A stretch of DNA of 64,000 bases from Chimonanthus salicifolius (taxonomy: Eukaryota > Streptophyta > Magnoliopsida > Laurales > Calycanthaceae): assembly GCA_013350335.1 (NCBI GenBank), contig CM023538.1, positions 50,171,195-50,235,194 of the forward strand, in the 5' to 3' direction. How positions within the stretch are numbered: position 1 is the stretch's first letter; each line of letters opens with the position of its first letter. Both the position numbers and the translations under genes were made by a program. This document shows positions 34,704 to 46,814 of the stretch, one piece after another. The notes under the pieces are model-generated. The model saw only the letters and a list, made by a program, of their open reading frames with translations, was not told where the DNA came from and searched no databases.

Positions 34704-35091
34704 ATCTCCACCTTGGCAAGAATTCACCAATACTCTCAGATACGAACTGAGATAACCGTCCTCCACAGCACCTGTACACCTCTGTGCACACTAGCCGCTC
34801 CCGATCATGCTCCACCTGCAACTGCAATCCATCTGCATCTCTTTGAGAGATGCGCATCCCATACCTTAGGATGATCCTCGAGTCTTGAGTAAGAATGTAT
34901 AGCCCAACCGGGCTCCAGCTCAAGCATTGTCGCCCGAGTCCCTGTGTTGCACCTGCAACTCCGCTTCCTACGTTCTCCGAACACATCCCAACTCACTTCA
35001 CGAACGCGAGGTTGTGTTTCCTTCATAGTGTGTTCCTGCACACACTAATGTATTGCTGCCATCACCTCAGCCTCTCTACGCATATCACGAA
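34704..35091 (-). mobile_element. Internal 3' remainder of the second copia element
   Basis: Sequence between the 3' LTR and giant LTR B. Frames on both strands give no recognisable domain. Reverse transcriptase and integrase are missing. Position and orientation suggest 3' non-coding sequence of the copia element whose gag lies beyond LTR B at 38227. Confidence 0.45.
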
Positions 35092-38000
35092 TGTAATACC
35101 CTAACCCGAGTTAGGCTTAATTAATATGATTTATTTTAATAAATCATGATTTGACCGGTTAATCACATAGATTACAGTGAGGGATTTGTGAGAAGTCCAG
35201 CATCGGCCCAATCAGAGCTCGATAGCTCGTTGATCCAACTCATTTAAATTAAAGGGGTAAAATGGTAATTTACCTTCAAAAGTGTATTTATTGTTTGAAA
35301 ATTTGTTTGATTATTATTTGAGTGATATTGATTTCCTTATTAGGGATCTAGATTCTAAAATTTATAAGTATCTTTATTTCATTTTTAATTTCAAAAAATG
35401 TTATTAAAAACCTACCTGAAAAGGTCTCGAAAGCTAGGAAACGATTATTTTAAATAATTTTAGAAGTTAGAAAATTTTAAGAAAAATATGTATAGTTAGA
35501 TTTTATTTTAATTCATTGTTTTATATTTCTAGATTTTGAAAATAGAGACTTTAAACTCTTAAAATAAATACAAATTAAGTTAAGTGAATAGTGTTAAAAA
35601 CATGAATTTCGTTTAAATCAAGTAATTTTGATAAAATATAAATCTCCAAAATTTTATAGTACTTTTAGTAACATTTTGGGTAAGATGGATTAAATTAAAT
35701 AAATAATTTAATAGCTAAATATTAAAAATAAAAGAAACTGAGTTTAAAATGCAAATAAGTTTACAGAGCAATGTGGAACTCCATAACCATGCATGGAGTC
35801 TACTCTCCTACCCCTCCATGTCTATTTAAAGGTTGTAAGTACAGTAGAAATTTTCATTACTGCCAAGCTTCTTTCTTTTTCTCTGTTTCTTCTGTTTCAA
35901 AATTTTAGCTTAAGTGGAAGATTTTTCCAGTTGCTGAATTTCAACGCAGGAACAAAAACGAAGGTAACTATTGTCTTTGTTTTTAAATTCTACACAATTT
36001 AGAATCAAGCAGAAGTCAATTCGGTTAAGATTTGAAAACTAAAATCATATTTGAAGTTTAGTGGAAAACATGGATTTTCTTATGTCTTACTGGTTTTTCG
36101 CTTTAAATCTGATGTTTCTGGTCAGTGTTATTGGTCCAATTGATTTTGATAGTAAAGATGACTCACTAAAGAATCCATCTGACCAGAAGGATGTTAAAAT
36201 GAATTCAGAAAGCCCACTATTTCTGGATTAGTATTTTTCACACTCCCTCCCATCACTGCTCTGTTGCAGGTGACAGATGAAGAAGATGACTCTCAGAAAT
36301 TCTGAGAATCGGACTTCAGAAGATCCGAATGTAAATACTTTGGAAGTTCCGAACTTTAGTTCGGGGTTCCGAAGGAGTAGAGACTAACTGTTGAACTCTC
36401 TGCCTCAGCGGGTCAAACGGGACGTTCTGAACCGCTCGAAAGTTCAGAGCAGACCTCGGTAGGTTTCGAGGCGGACCAAGACTTATGATTTTTAGAATTC
36501 TCTGTTTTCTGTTCGGTAGTAGGCTCAGAAGTTCCGAGACCTGAACTTCGAAAGTTCCGAAGAACATAACCCAAGTTCCGAAGGATCTGTAAAAATCTAG
36601 ACTTTAGGCAGTGGCTCGGAAGTTCCGAAGCCACAATACTTGGTTCCGAGGCATTTTCTGAGGAACCCAAAACAAGCTTTGAAATTTAGTTTAAGTTAAG
36701 ATTCCAAGTTAAATTTAGATCCTAGGTTTTTAATGTGATGTTTATGCCAATTTAATAATTAAAAATGAAACTAACCACTTTCATTGGTATTATTATGTAA
36801 ACATATATTATATATTCACTTCCATGCCAATACTCTCTATCCGTAGCACAGCGAAAACGCAGTCCTGTAGTTATCAATAGATGTATGATTAATTTCGTTG
36901 TTCGGTAGAAAAGAAGGGTTCGGGCACTGAGTGATCTCTAGGCCTAACTCAATATATGAGTAATGGCCTGAGCATCTTATATCTCTAGGCCTAACTCAAT
37001 ATGTCTCTATGGTCATTTCCAGGAAGCAATACGTTTAGTGGCCTGAGCACCTTATTATGTTGCTGATTATTGTAATTTTAAAATGGATAGTAACCCATTT
37101 AGGAGACTTAGATCTATTTCCCTTGGAATTTTCTGGAAAATATGATATAAGGACTTGAAATACTATGAATATATGTTATATTGCATTTATGTATACTGGT
37201 TGATTATTGATTGTATAATTCATTTATCTTTATTTGCATGTTTAACAGATCCTTCGATACTCCACACTTTCGGTGAGGAGACCTAACAGTTGCAGTAGGA
37301 GTAAATCAGGTTAAGAGGATCTAGTGCAATGAGTGGTTTTAAAGATCAGACTTAATGAACGCACTTATATGCCTAGACATAATACACTATTGTGAAAAGT
37401 GCTTATTGATACTAACGATATTTATCGTATATTTTATTATGATGATGAAATGCTTATGAGCCATGATGATATTGATACTGCTTCCACGTACCCTTAACTA
37501 CTGAACTATTATCGGCTCAGGTGTGTCCGTTTGCGTCTACTGGCTCAGGTGTGTCAATACCAGCCCAAGTGTGTCGAAGATGTACTTGCAAGATTCTGTA
37601 TTTTGACCGTGTCGGGACTTAATGCTTATAGTCAGTATAGTGTCTAGGTGTTACGTTAGATGTCAGCAGTTATGAAGATTAATTAATACACATTGGCATG
37701 ATAAACATATTATGATGAAATTGTTGATTTTGGCTAACCTGATGTTCATTACACTGCATTGTTATGTTCTTTTCACTGGGCTGGTTAGCTCACACCACTC
37801 ATATTTCAGGAGATGTACCCGAGGATGAGGAATCTCCATTTCAAGCTTAAGATGGATAAGCTGTTGCGGTTACTTGGAATTCCACGAATAGGCAATTCAT
37901 TTATTTGACAATTGGTTCTTTGAACTATGTTTTTGTGTAAAGTATCTCATTTGGTACTTATTTTGCAATCATCTATAAACCACAATGTTACTGCTAGTAA

Positions 38001-38226
38001 CTCTATTATGAATGAGATTGCCTTTTTGTGATGGAAATATTTGTCGGTGTGATATGTGCTTATAAATGAGTAGATATATGGTTCATGTTTGAGTCCACAT
38101 GTAAAGAGGATGCGTGACATTTATTTCTAGGCCTAACTTTGATACAGCCCAGTTAGGAGTTATTAAGGATATATAAAAAAAAAAAATTGTAGCGTCCTGG
38201 GCCCACCTCCGGGTCAGGGCGTTACA
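35092..38226 (+). mobile_element. Giant solo LTR B (3135 bp), same family as A
   Basis: It starts TGTAATACCCTAACCC and ends GGGTCAGGGCGTTACA. Its start aligns with the reversed right end of A. Its end contains an A-run followed by gcgtcctgggcccacctccg, the reversed counterpart of A's start. Internal correspondences include ggtgtgtcgaagatgtactt-type text. The flanks do not match (acgaa and gaaag), unlike A, C and D. No protein is encoded. It lies between copia gag (right) and copia 3' sequence (left). Confidence 0.8.
36316..36662. repeat. Array of TTCGGAA-TTCCGAA palindromes in LTR B
   Basis: Variants of GAAGTTCCGAAG recur about eight times. Examples are near 36343, CTTCGAAAGTTCCGAAG at about 36546-36562, aagttccgaagg near 36573, and GGCTCGGAAGTTCCGAAGCC at 36613-36632, which is nearly a perfect palindrome. 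Confidence 0.7.
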
Positions 38227-38645
38227 GAAAGTCTAGAGAAAAAATATTGCACAAATTCACTACCTTTTATGAGAAGAGTCTCAAATTCTCTACGAAAAGT
38301 CTGAAGTCTCACAGTGGTTACCTTGATGTCCCCATGAAATTCTTGCCTTAAAATAGTTTAAGCTTCTTTTGATTTGGTAGCATTTGCAATTCGAGGAAAA
38401 ATTGATTCTGACACAGCCTGCTGCAAAACAAGTAGAGCATTTGCATCCTTCGTACGAAACTCCTTCAAATCAGGTGACTTCTCTGATGCGTTATCAGGTG
38501 ACTTCTTCGCTACCTTGGATCTCTCAGTATCTATATAACTATTTTCAACTAGATCCCAAAGGTCTTGTGAAATAAAGATCATTTCAACTTTGATTACGCA
38601 CCAATTTATAGAAAAATAACAACATAGTGGGCATCCCCACTTTTT
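38227..38645 (-). pseudogene. copia gag (UBN2), second element, decayed
   Basis: The minus strand reads FISQDLWDLVENSY, then a diverged acidic/Lys region, DANALLVLQQAVSESIF, RIANATKSKEA, a stop where copia gag has W, then TVRLQTFRREFETLLIKGSE and VQYFFSRL. This is the standard UBN2 gag of plant copia elements. It is cut at 38226 by LTR B in the middle of the domain. About 10 residues upstream of FISQDLW remain recognisable. One stop is visible, so decay is moderate. Confidence 0.85.
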
Positions 38646-38990
38646 TAGAATAACTACCTACAAACACCATTAACACACTAACACAACTAACCATAAAATG
38701 CCTAAGTCTAGGGACCCATTGCCATAATATGGGACACCTCGCTAACAAACATAGGACATCTAATCCCACATTCATGAGACTAACAACCCACATACTAAAC
38801 GATGGGGTGTGGGATGATTCACAAAACAAACCATGACTCAACATGAGATTAAGTCAAGTTAAGAGTGGTGGAGAGAAACCAATCAAGGTAGATTTGCATC
38901 ATCAATTCTCATCAGAATCAACTCATTTTTCAGAGTGCCAAGTCTTTTGTGGGATTTCATGCGAGGCACAATTCCAGCACTGTAGACACT
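38646..38990 (-). other. Region upstream of the second copia gag
   Basis: No LTR or primer-binding site could be recognised before LTR D starts at 38996. It has no convincing ORF on either strand. Confidence 0.35.
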
Positions 38991-40334
38991 CTAGTTGTCA
39001 CGCCCTGACCCGGGAAGTGGGCCCAGAACGTGACCTTTTTTTTTTTTTTTACAAACACAGTGATCCAGGAGGCTCATTCTGTAACACTCCGGATTTTCAA
39101 GTTATGAATATTTATGGAATTGCCCATTTAAATTATGAATTAATGGATATGGACCTTAGATGGATAAGGTGTTGGGTCAATTGCTCAATTAAGATCCAAC
39201 GGATTGTAGATATGGTTCAATTGAAATAAATGGGGAAGATTTATTTAATTGGGTCAAGGTTGTCAATTGGGTCAAATGCCCAATTGGGACCCAATGGGTC
39301 ATGGTTGACTTGGTTGACTACCAAGTGAATTCAAGCTTAATTAAATTAGGGCTGAATTAAGTTGGAAATTGAATCAAGTAATTGAGTTGATTTTAAGTAA
39401 GTTAACTAGAGTTGATTTAAAGATATGAGTTGAGTTAAGGAGGTGAGTTGAATGGGAAGTTAATGGGACTTCCATCTTAAGTGAGTGGAGTGGGAAGATG
39501 AAGAGTTTTGTTGTTTCAAAAGACACCTTCAAGGGTTACATGTTGGAATGGTGGGAGTTTCATCTCATGGGATGAAACTCCAAAGGAAGCTTTAATGAGG
39601 GAGGTGAAGAGCCATGGTGGTTACAAAGGGGTATCACCAAAGGACACCACCCTTGGCCGCTCATTGATCAAGACAAGGAAGTTGGAGGGTTTTGATGTTA
39701 CACAACACATGTCCAAGTGTACACGTTGGAACATATAAAATGGAAATCCAAGGGTCATATGGTGGGGAGTTTCATCTCATGGGATGAAACTCCCAAAATA
39801 AGTATCAATGAGGAGGTGAAAGGTCATGAGAGTTACAAAGAGCATCAACCCAAAGGACACCACCCTTAGCCGACCACTCTCATTGAACAAGACTTGGAGT
39901 CTCATCTCACTCTCTCCCTCTCTCACTCAAGGCTGACCACTCTCATTGAACAAAGGAGAGAAAGAGTTTTTATCTTAAATCTCCTCTCTCTCTCCCTCTC
40001 TCAAACCTATACCTCTTGGCCGAACCATTCCTAGAGATTTTATCAAGATCAATCTCGGCCAAGGATCAAGAAGGAAGGAAGAAGAGGCTAAGGAAAGAAA
40101 TGAGCAAGAAGGATAGAAAGAAACCAGAGGAGTCACGGAATCGGTAAGTACTCAATGAGATTTTATTAAGTAAGATGGTTAAGGAACAATGGCCGAACCC
40201 TAATCTTGTTGTGGCTAAGGACTTATGCATTACCATATGGGAAATGGTGGATGATCAAGGATCATGGTTTGGCCCTTGCATGGCCAAACCCTAAATTGTA
40301 TGTATCAGAACCATCAAGGACAAAAAGGGGATTG

Positions 40335-41515
40335 ATGAGGTTCGGCCATGGTGTATGGCCGAACCCCATCAAAGGATTAAATTTTGGAAGTATGATTTTT
40401 AGAATAAATTGATGAACCATAGGATTCAGCCATGTTGTATGGCCGAACCCCATGGAAGAATATCATTGGTTTAAATGGTTTTAAAGGTGGTTAAACCATG
40501 GAAAGGTATTAAGGTTTTAAAAGGGTTTAAATGATGGAAATAGTGGAGGAATGTTAATGGTGGTAAATGGGTCTAAATGATGTAAAGGGTGGAGAACTAT
40601 GGACCACCATGGCCGAACCCCATGGAGAAATATTGAATTATTTACATATATTTAGATCATGGAAATAAGGAGGAATGTTATTGATTTTTAAATGGTCTCA
40701 AATGTTATAATGATGAAGAACCATGGACCATGGGTTCGGCCATGGTGTATGGCCAAACCCCATGGAGAAAAATTAATGGATGTATTATGGATCGTAGGGT
40801 TTAATTGATGAATCTAAGTATATGATTAAACCTCCCATGGAGGGACTTGGTTTATGGATCTAGTGTTGGGAATGATTTAAGAAAAAGAAGGGAAGAAATG
40901 ACATCATGGGTTCGGCCATGATGAATGATTGAACCCCATAAACCATTTTAATGGGTCATATATGGATTATGTCATGATTAATGAATCATTTGTGGATCTA
41001 TGATTATGGATCAGTTATGGACCTAAGATTATAAAGGATTTAAAGGAGAAGATGGAAATTGAGACATCATGGTTCGGCCATGGTATATGGCCGAACCCCA
41101 TGGACTATTTTTAAAAAATGTTCATTTAGAGATCTATGTATGATTTAATAAATGAATATATATGCTAGGAGATGGAAGGATTTTAATATGGGTTTTATGT
41201 TGATGGATCTTTTGTGGATCCATGCATGAAATGTGTAATTATGGATCTATGTTTTGGATCTAAGTATGAGGTGATGGAAATAATGGCTAAGATGTAAATG
41301 AGATGAGAAGCCATGGTGTATGGCCGAACCCCATGGAGAAGGTTTTTGTAGACTTAGGGTTTTATGAATGTTAGATGATTAACTTATATGTGTGTATGGG
41401 TTGATGAACCAAAAGATGGCATGATCTTGGACTTAATTAAAAGATCAAAGTATTAAAAAGAGGGACCCAAACCAAGTGAGTGAGGTTCGGCCATGTTGTA
41501 TGGCCAAATCCCGCT
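40335..41515. repeat. Array of GTTCGGCCAT...ATGGCCGAAC hairpins in LTR C
   Basis: Eight or more copies, spaced about 80-230 bp, are found near 40339, 40422, 40606 (half), 40731, 40909, 41071, 41311 (half) and 41483. Each has arms ggttcggccat and atggccgaacc around a short gt-rich centre, with variable decay of one arm. Single arms also occur near 40017, 40190 and 40270. Confidence 0.8.
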
Positions 41516-41847
41516 AAGGTGTTTATGGACTTAGACATGATTGGAAATCAAATGGAACATGGGTTTGATTGATTGATATGTAATAAGGTAACGGGACCTC
41601 ACAAGTGGTGTACGATCGATGATCGGTTTCCGGACAAAAACGCAAGGACACGTTAATTGATCATTGGTAGGATTCCTACCTTATTGAAAACCATGGATAT
41701 GTATATATGATGATTTTAATTCATGTTTGATAAGCCATTTTGATATCAAACAATATGTTTCAATTATAGAATTTTAAATGCTATGAGTTGTATTTTTACA
41801 TAGCATGTTGGCATTTGCGTCTCATGCATGGCATGGGAGGGATGAAA

Positions 41848-42040
41848 GGTAACCGGAGACCCACACTCCGTCGCGGCATCTGTAAGACATTCGTGGGGAT
41901 ACCTTGGTGTGCATTATCCATCAAGAGGTAACCGGAGTCCACGCTCTGTCAGGGCGTCCGTAAGGCATTCTTGAGGATACCTTGATGAGGAGTTTCCATC
42001 AAGAGGAAGACCTTGATGAGGAGTTTTCCATCAAGAGGAT
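41848..42040. repeat. Short tandem duplication in LTR C
   Basis: ggtaaccggagacccacact-cgtc and its copy ggtaaccggagtccacgctc are about 80 bp apart. Each is followed by accttg-tg and ccatcaagagg, and the last part (accttgatgaggagt-ttccatcaagagg) is repeated again. Confidence 0.65.
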
Positions 42041-42782
42041 ACTATGTGTTTGTGATATGGATGATGGGTGGGACTCATGGCAAATGACACCCATGGCATG
42101 GCATTGAATCAGCATGATTATGATCTCTATTATCATGCAATGTTTCTGGTTTTTATCTATATGATTGGATCTATATTATCATACACTGTTTTGGATACGA
42201 TGCTTTACAAGTACGGTATGATGTATTATATCTGGATTTTTGTACTAATCATGTGTTTGACCCTAATTGGAATACCTACTGGGCGCGTTGTCTAACGCCC
42301 TACTTGTAGCCTAGTTGATGACACAGGAATTGAACGGAACGATGGACGTGATCGGAGCCAAGCTTAGGAGCTTGGATGATTAAGCTTTATTTTGTTTAAA
42401 TTACTCATGGTTGATGTATTTGAGTCATTAGTTCGTGGGACTGTAATAACGTAGATTATTTGCTATGGTTTGAATGTTAATCTTGGATATTTTAACGTAA
42501 GATAATTATGATTAAGTGATGGACATCCTTGCTATCTAAAATGGAATAGAATTATTATTCTATTATATTTCTGCATATATAATTATTTCGCATATTAACT
42601 TGAGTACGTGTGAACCGTTTTAGTGGACTTGGTCCACGCACACATATGGTTGGCCAGTTAAGGGTAGGACTTTGGAAGTTCGGACTTATCTCTCGTTGTG
42701 ACGTCCCGCTCTCTCTCACTCTTCTATTAAAAAAAAATAGACTCTGATTTTCGGCGAGTGAAAAAGGGTGGGGCGTTACACA

Positions 42783-42955
42783 TTCAGTCGACTGAATTTT
42801 CACTCTAGCAAGACCGGAGTTGTTTGTAAGAACTGAGAATAGATCAGTCGGTTGAATATTATTTTTCAGTCGACTGAAAAATAATATTCAAACTACTGAT
42901 TTTCTTACTCCAACTGTTCTTAGAGAGCAGTTTGCGATTCAGTCGACTGAAATGT
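42783..42955. repeat. TTCAGTCGACTGAA palindromes in LTR D, one perfect 36-bp palindrome
   Basis: Copies lie at 42783-42796, 42866-42879 and 42938-42951, with a diverged one near 42844. At 42854-42889 the central palindrome extends outward with complementary AT-rich arms (gaatattattttt and aaaaataatattc) to 36 bp without mismatch. Confidence 0.85.
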
Positions 42956-45826
42956 TTTAACTACCCAAGCATCCGGATTCGGATCACACAGACTTGCAAA
43001 TTCTTGAACCATGGACTCGCTTAAGCCCAGGATAAAACCACACAAGATAAATAAAAATTAGATTATAACATACACGATGAAGCATAAACACACCATAAGA
43101 TATATATATTTTCATAAACATAAGATTATACATACATATGACTTGTTCCAAGGGTCATAAGGCCATCCATGGCTCCAAAAATCAAAATATATAAAATTCC
43201 AAAATATCGAAAGTATAGAACTTAGAATGAAGCTATTCCAAGTCTTAACATCCGCAAACTCTGAAATTCCACTTCTATTCCATCATGAAAGGATCCTCAG
43301 CTACCTCTACCAGTGCATACCCTGCATTGTAAGGGACGTGAGCTCCTAGCCTAGTGAAGAGAGCTCAATAATACACAATTTTCATAGACATGAACTTAAA
43401 CACAAAATACAATCCATAACTGTAATGAAATGATAGATAAGTAACCATTTTATCATTTATTCATTTCTTTCCTTTAATAAGACTAACAATCTTAATCACA
43501 CTAGAGTATCCCAATCAACCCCATTGAAGTATCCCACTCAACATCAACTGTATATTTTCAAGGTATCCCACTCAACATTGAGGTATCTCACTCAACCCCA
43601 TGAGGTATCCCACTCGACTTCATATGCATTAGGTCTGTAACTGGACAAAATGCAGCATCTTGCAAGAGCTTTACACAAGTGTGTGCTTATATTCTTAAAC
43701 TTGTACATTAAATATTCATAATCCATAAACATGTAATAAATATGAACCTCTATATACCTTTCCACCAGGATTTAACAATAGAGTTACATTTACCATTCAC
43801 TGGTATTATCCAGATTTAACAAACCCAGAATATTCATAGTCACCACCTACATAACCCTGTTAGTACAGAAATACCACATGCAGTATAATCTTATGCATAG
43901 TAATCACATGTATTTCAACAACGATATAAGTCACGTGCATGAATAAGAATAGCATCGGACACACACAATCACATAACCAGTCTAACAATGGACATTTACA
44001 AACAGTCCCACAACTCATCTATAAATATTTAGATTTCTAATGGGCTCCATACTGCGTTTTAGACCACTAGGCCTTGGCTCTCTGACACCTTATTTAGGCT
44101 TCTGTTCTGACAGTCAGAACATATATACCATTCCTTACAAGGAAACGATGTCAAGTCTCGCTTTCTAGTCCCATTTGGTCATTTCCATTCTTAAAATACC
44201 ATGAGTTTCCATTTTCCATCTAAAGTCTAGCATATTAGCATGGTTAAATCTGAAGACTTCATATTAACTAATGTACATATAAAGTTGAGTCCCCTCACCT
44301 TCTCCAGCGTGCAAAAATCACCATGATCTATAAAACATCATAATTTTTCATAAATACTTATTTAATTTCAAATACACTTAAAGTAACTTAAAACATTTCC
44401 AAAGAACTCTTTAATTACATTTTCCATCTGAAAACTAGGTAATGTCAGTGAGTCTCTCTAAATCTTTCTACTTCACTTATTAAGTTGAAGTCAGCTGTGA
44501 GTCATCCCAAAACACACAATAAAGAGAAAAATGAAAGTACTCAATGCCCAGTCTCGTATTTCTTCTTGGCCAGGGTCGAGCATTGAGACTGTGCCCAGAG
44601 GTTACGGTACAGTAAAGTAAAATGCTCAGGTCATCCTCATATTGTCTTCTGGATAGGACCATGTAGACGTATTGAGGTAGGCCTAAAGGGTATATGAAAG
44701 TAAACACTTATAGCAGAAAATAAACATTCAAAGTTAGCTGGAGGTTAATCTTTCCCCTCTTTTAACTTAGAGTTACCAAAAATACTATTTTGACACAAGA
44801 CAATCACCTCTAAAGGTGTTACTCAAGAATTAAGGAAAAATAACATTTTTCTAAAATCTTTGGCATGATTTTTGAAGTTCAAAACTTGTTCTTTTTAAAA
44901 TAAAATCAGTACAAGAGTTCTTGAAATTTCGAATAGATAAGTTTTGATATCTCATTTGCCCAAATCCATTGAGAAATGACAAAGTTTGAAAGCCCTTGAA
45001 AATTCTCTGAAATTTCCACACAGTAGTCGCACGATGCAAAAGAAAAAGAAGAGCAAAGAAGAAGAAAATGAAACGAAGAAGAAAATGAAGGAGAGAAGAA
45101 GAAAGAAAGGAAAACTGAAATTTTTTTCTCATCTCTTCTCCTTTTATAAACGTCGAAGGTATGGTATGGCAAGGGATGGCTTGCCATCATCACCTACTCT
45201 ACATGTAGAGGCATGCATCGGTCGGTAGATGGTACAGCAATGCATAGTGCATTAGTTAAAAGAAATGAAACTGTATAATTGCTATAGTTTTGAATAATAA
45301 AATCTCCTTTAAAACTTCAAAGTTATTTTTTAAGCACTGTGTTTTTTTAAAATTTCTCAAATTGAATATCCGGACTAATTACAATAACCTGATAAAAATA
45401 TTTTAAGACTTTAAGGTTTTTTTACACTCCCAAATGCTTAAAACACAGTGTTTTGCAAATAAAGGTATCCCTCGGCTATGCTGAAAACACACTTTCTGAA
45501 GTCCAAAAGAGAAACCGTAAAAACCGTTAAACTCCAAATTCAAAACTGAATAAATATGTAAAATTTGAAAACTTAGATCTTTCAAATGACTATTTACCAA
45601 AAATAGGTGACCTTTAACGCCTCAGCCGAAGAAAAGTTCGAATAATATCAACTTCGCCACAACACTCAATGAGTTAGATCCACAGATCTCGAACTCAGAG
45701 CGAGTCAAACTTTGACTCAAAACAAAATGCATCTGTTAATCATCCAGATTATCCGACCACTAAACACGATTAACTATAGTTAATCACTAAATTTAATAGT
45801 AATTTGGGTCGGGGTATGACACTAGT

Positions 45827-46062
45827 TCTAGCGAGCGAAGGAGAAGAGGGACTGTTGAACGAGAGGGAAGAGGGACTGTCAGATAGCAAACGAGGGGGAA
45901 GAGGGACTGTGCGATTGCAAACGAGAGGGAAGATGAGAAATTGCTGCTTGAGAACGGAGACAAGGAAAGGCCAAAATGTAGACGGAAACAAGAGAAAACG
46001 CGGGATGGGAGAAGGTTGGGGTAAAATCGAGATTTCACTTACTTTTGTGTACAGAGACCTGT
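45827..46062. other. GA-rich segment with a ~33-bp tandem repeat
   Basis: The block gagggaagagggactgt occurs three times (about 45843-45915) separated by variable cagatagcaaac-like text. It looks like 5' UTR-type sequence in reverse. No ORF on either strand is convincing. Confidence 0.4.
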
Positions 46063-46255
46063 GGCTACATTTGGATCAGGGGTAAATTTTAAAGGGGTTA
46101 CCCCTGAGTAGGGGTCACCTTTGAGTAGGGGTCGAATAAGTGTCACCCTTGAACAGGGGTTACCTTTATCTTATTTGGTAATTGTAGTGGTAAAGTAAAA
46201 CCTGATCCTAAGGGTAAAAAATTTTTTTTGGTAACAATAAGCAGGGGTAACCTGA

Positions 46256-46680
46256 TATATTAATAATTTTATTAGAAGTAATTTTTTATTAAATTCAATA
46301 TAATAAAAAAAATTATAAAACATAATTATTAAATAATATTCATCAATCAAAAAATATTTTAAATATTTTTGTTCCATAAGTGCAAAGAAAGGGTAAACAG
46401 GAGTAATATATTAACAACTTTATTAAAACAATATAATATAAAAAATAATAAAACATGGTTATTAAATAATATTCATCAATTAAGAAATATTTTAAAATAT
46501 TTTTGCTCCATAAGTGCAAAGAGGGGGTAAAGAGAGGTAATATATTAACAACTTTATTAAAACAAATAATTTTATTAAATTCATATAATATAAAAAATAA
46601 TAAAACATAATTCTTAAATAATATTCATCAATTAAAAAATATTTTAAAAATATTTTTACTCCATAGATGCAAAGAGGGGT
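46256..46680. repeat. AT-rich ~135-bp subrepeats
   Basis: Three successive units carry aaaacat-attattaaataat, attcatcaat-aaaaaatatt and ctccata-gtgcaaagaggg. Two more diverged units follow at about 48635-48900, beyond the inserted LTR, so the array was split by that insertion. Confidence 0.65.
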
Positions 46681-46814
46681 AAAGAAGGGTAAAATGGGTT
46701 TAGAGAGGTAAAGAAGGGTAATAGGTGCAAAGAGGGGTAAAGGGGGGTAAATAGGGGTAAATAAGGGTAAAAAAAGGTAATAGGTGCAAAGAGGGGTAAA
46801 TAGGGTAAAGTGGG
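46660..46814. repeat. gggtaaag minisatellite, left part
   Basis: Variants of aggtgcaaagaggggtaaag and gaagggtaa repeat irregularly. The array continues at 48259-48620 after the inserted LTR. Confidence 0.7.

Larger units (their letters stand above)
39080..42780 (+). mobile_element. Giant solo LTR C (3701 bp), nested in D
   Basis: It starts TGTAACACTCCGGATTTTC and ends AAAGGGTGGGGCGTTACA. Exact 5-bp target duplication CATTC (39075-39079 and 42781-42785). The right copy forms part of a TTCAGTCGACTGAA palindrome of D. No protein is encoded. Sequence differs from A/B/D except for the TGTAAC-type ends and an A-run about 50 bp before the end. Confidence 0.88.
38996..45821 (-). mobile_element. Giant solo LTR D (about 3.1 kb plus nested LTR C)
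   Basis: It starts TGTCACGCCCTGACCC and ends GGGTCGGGGTATGACA. Exact 5-bp target duplication CTAGT (38991-38995 and 45822-45826). Its start (cgggaagtgggcccagaacg then a T-run) matches the starts of A and of reversed B, so it is the same broad family. LTR C is inserted at 39080-42780. Internal text shared with A includes cttctggataggacca and aggtaggcct. No protein is encoded; several A/G-rich frames near 45000-45230 are not credible genes. Confidence 0.85.

Noticed and set aside
34599..35104. Several overlapping ORFs on both strands
   Set aside because: They lie in copia LTR and 3' sequence, overlap in all frames and have no domain.
35092..38226. Reading LTR B as a DNA transposon because of its 16-bp inverted ends and a 3-bp GAA repeat at its flanks
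   Set aside because: Relatives A and D have TG...CA ends with exact 5-bp duplications, so the sequence is an LTR.
40206..40453. Opposing ORFs with Trp/Pro/Asn-rich text
   Set aside because: They are translations of the hairpin array in LTR C.
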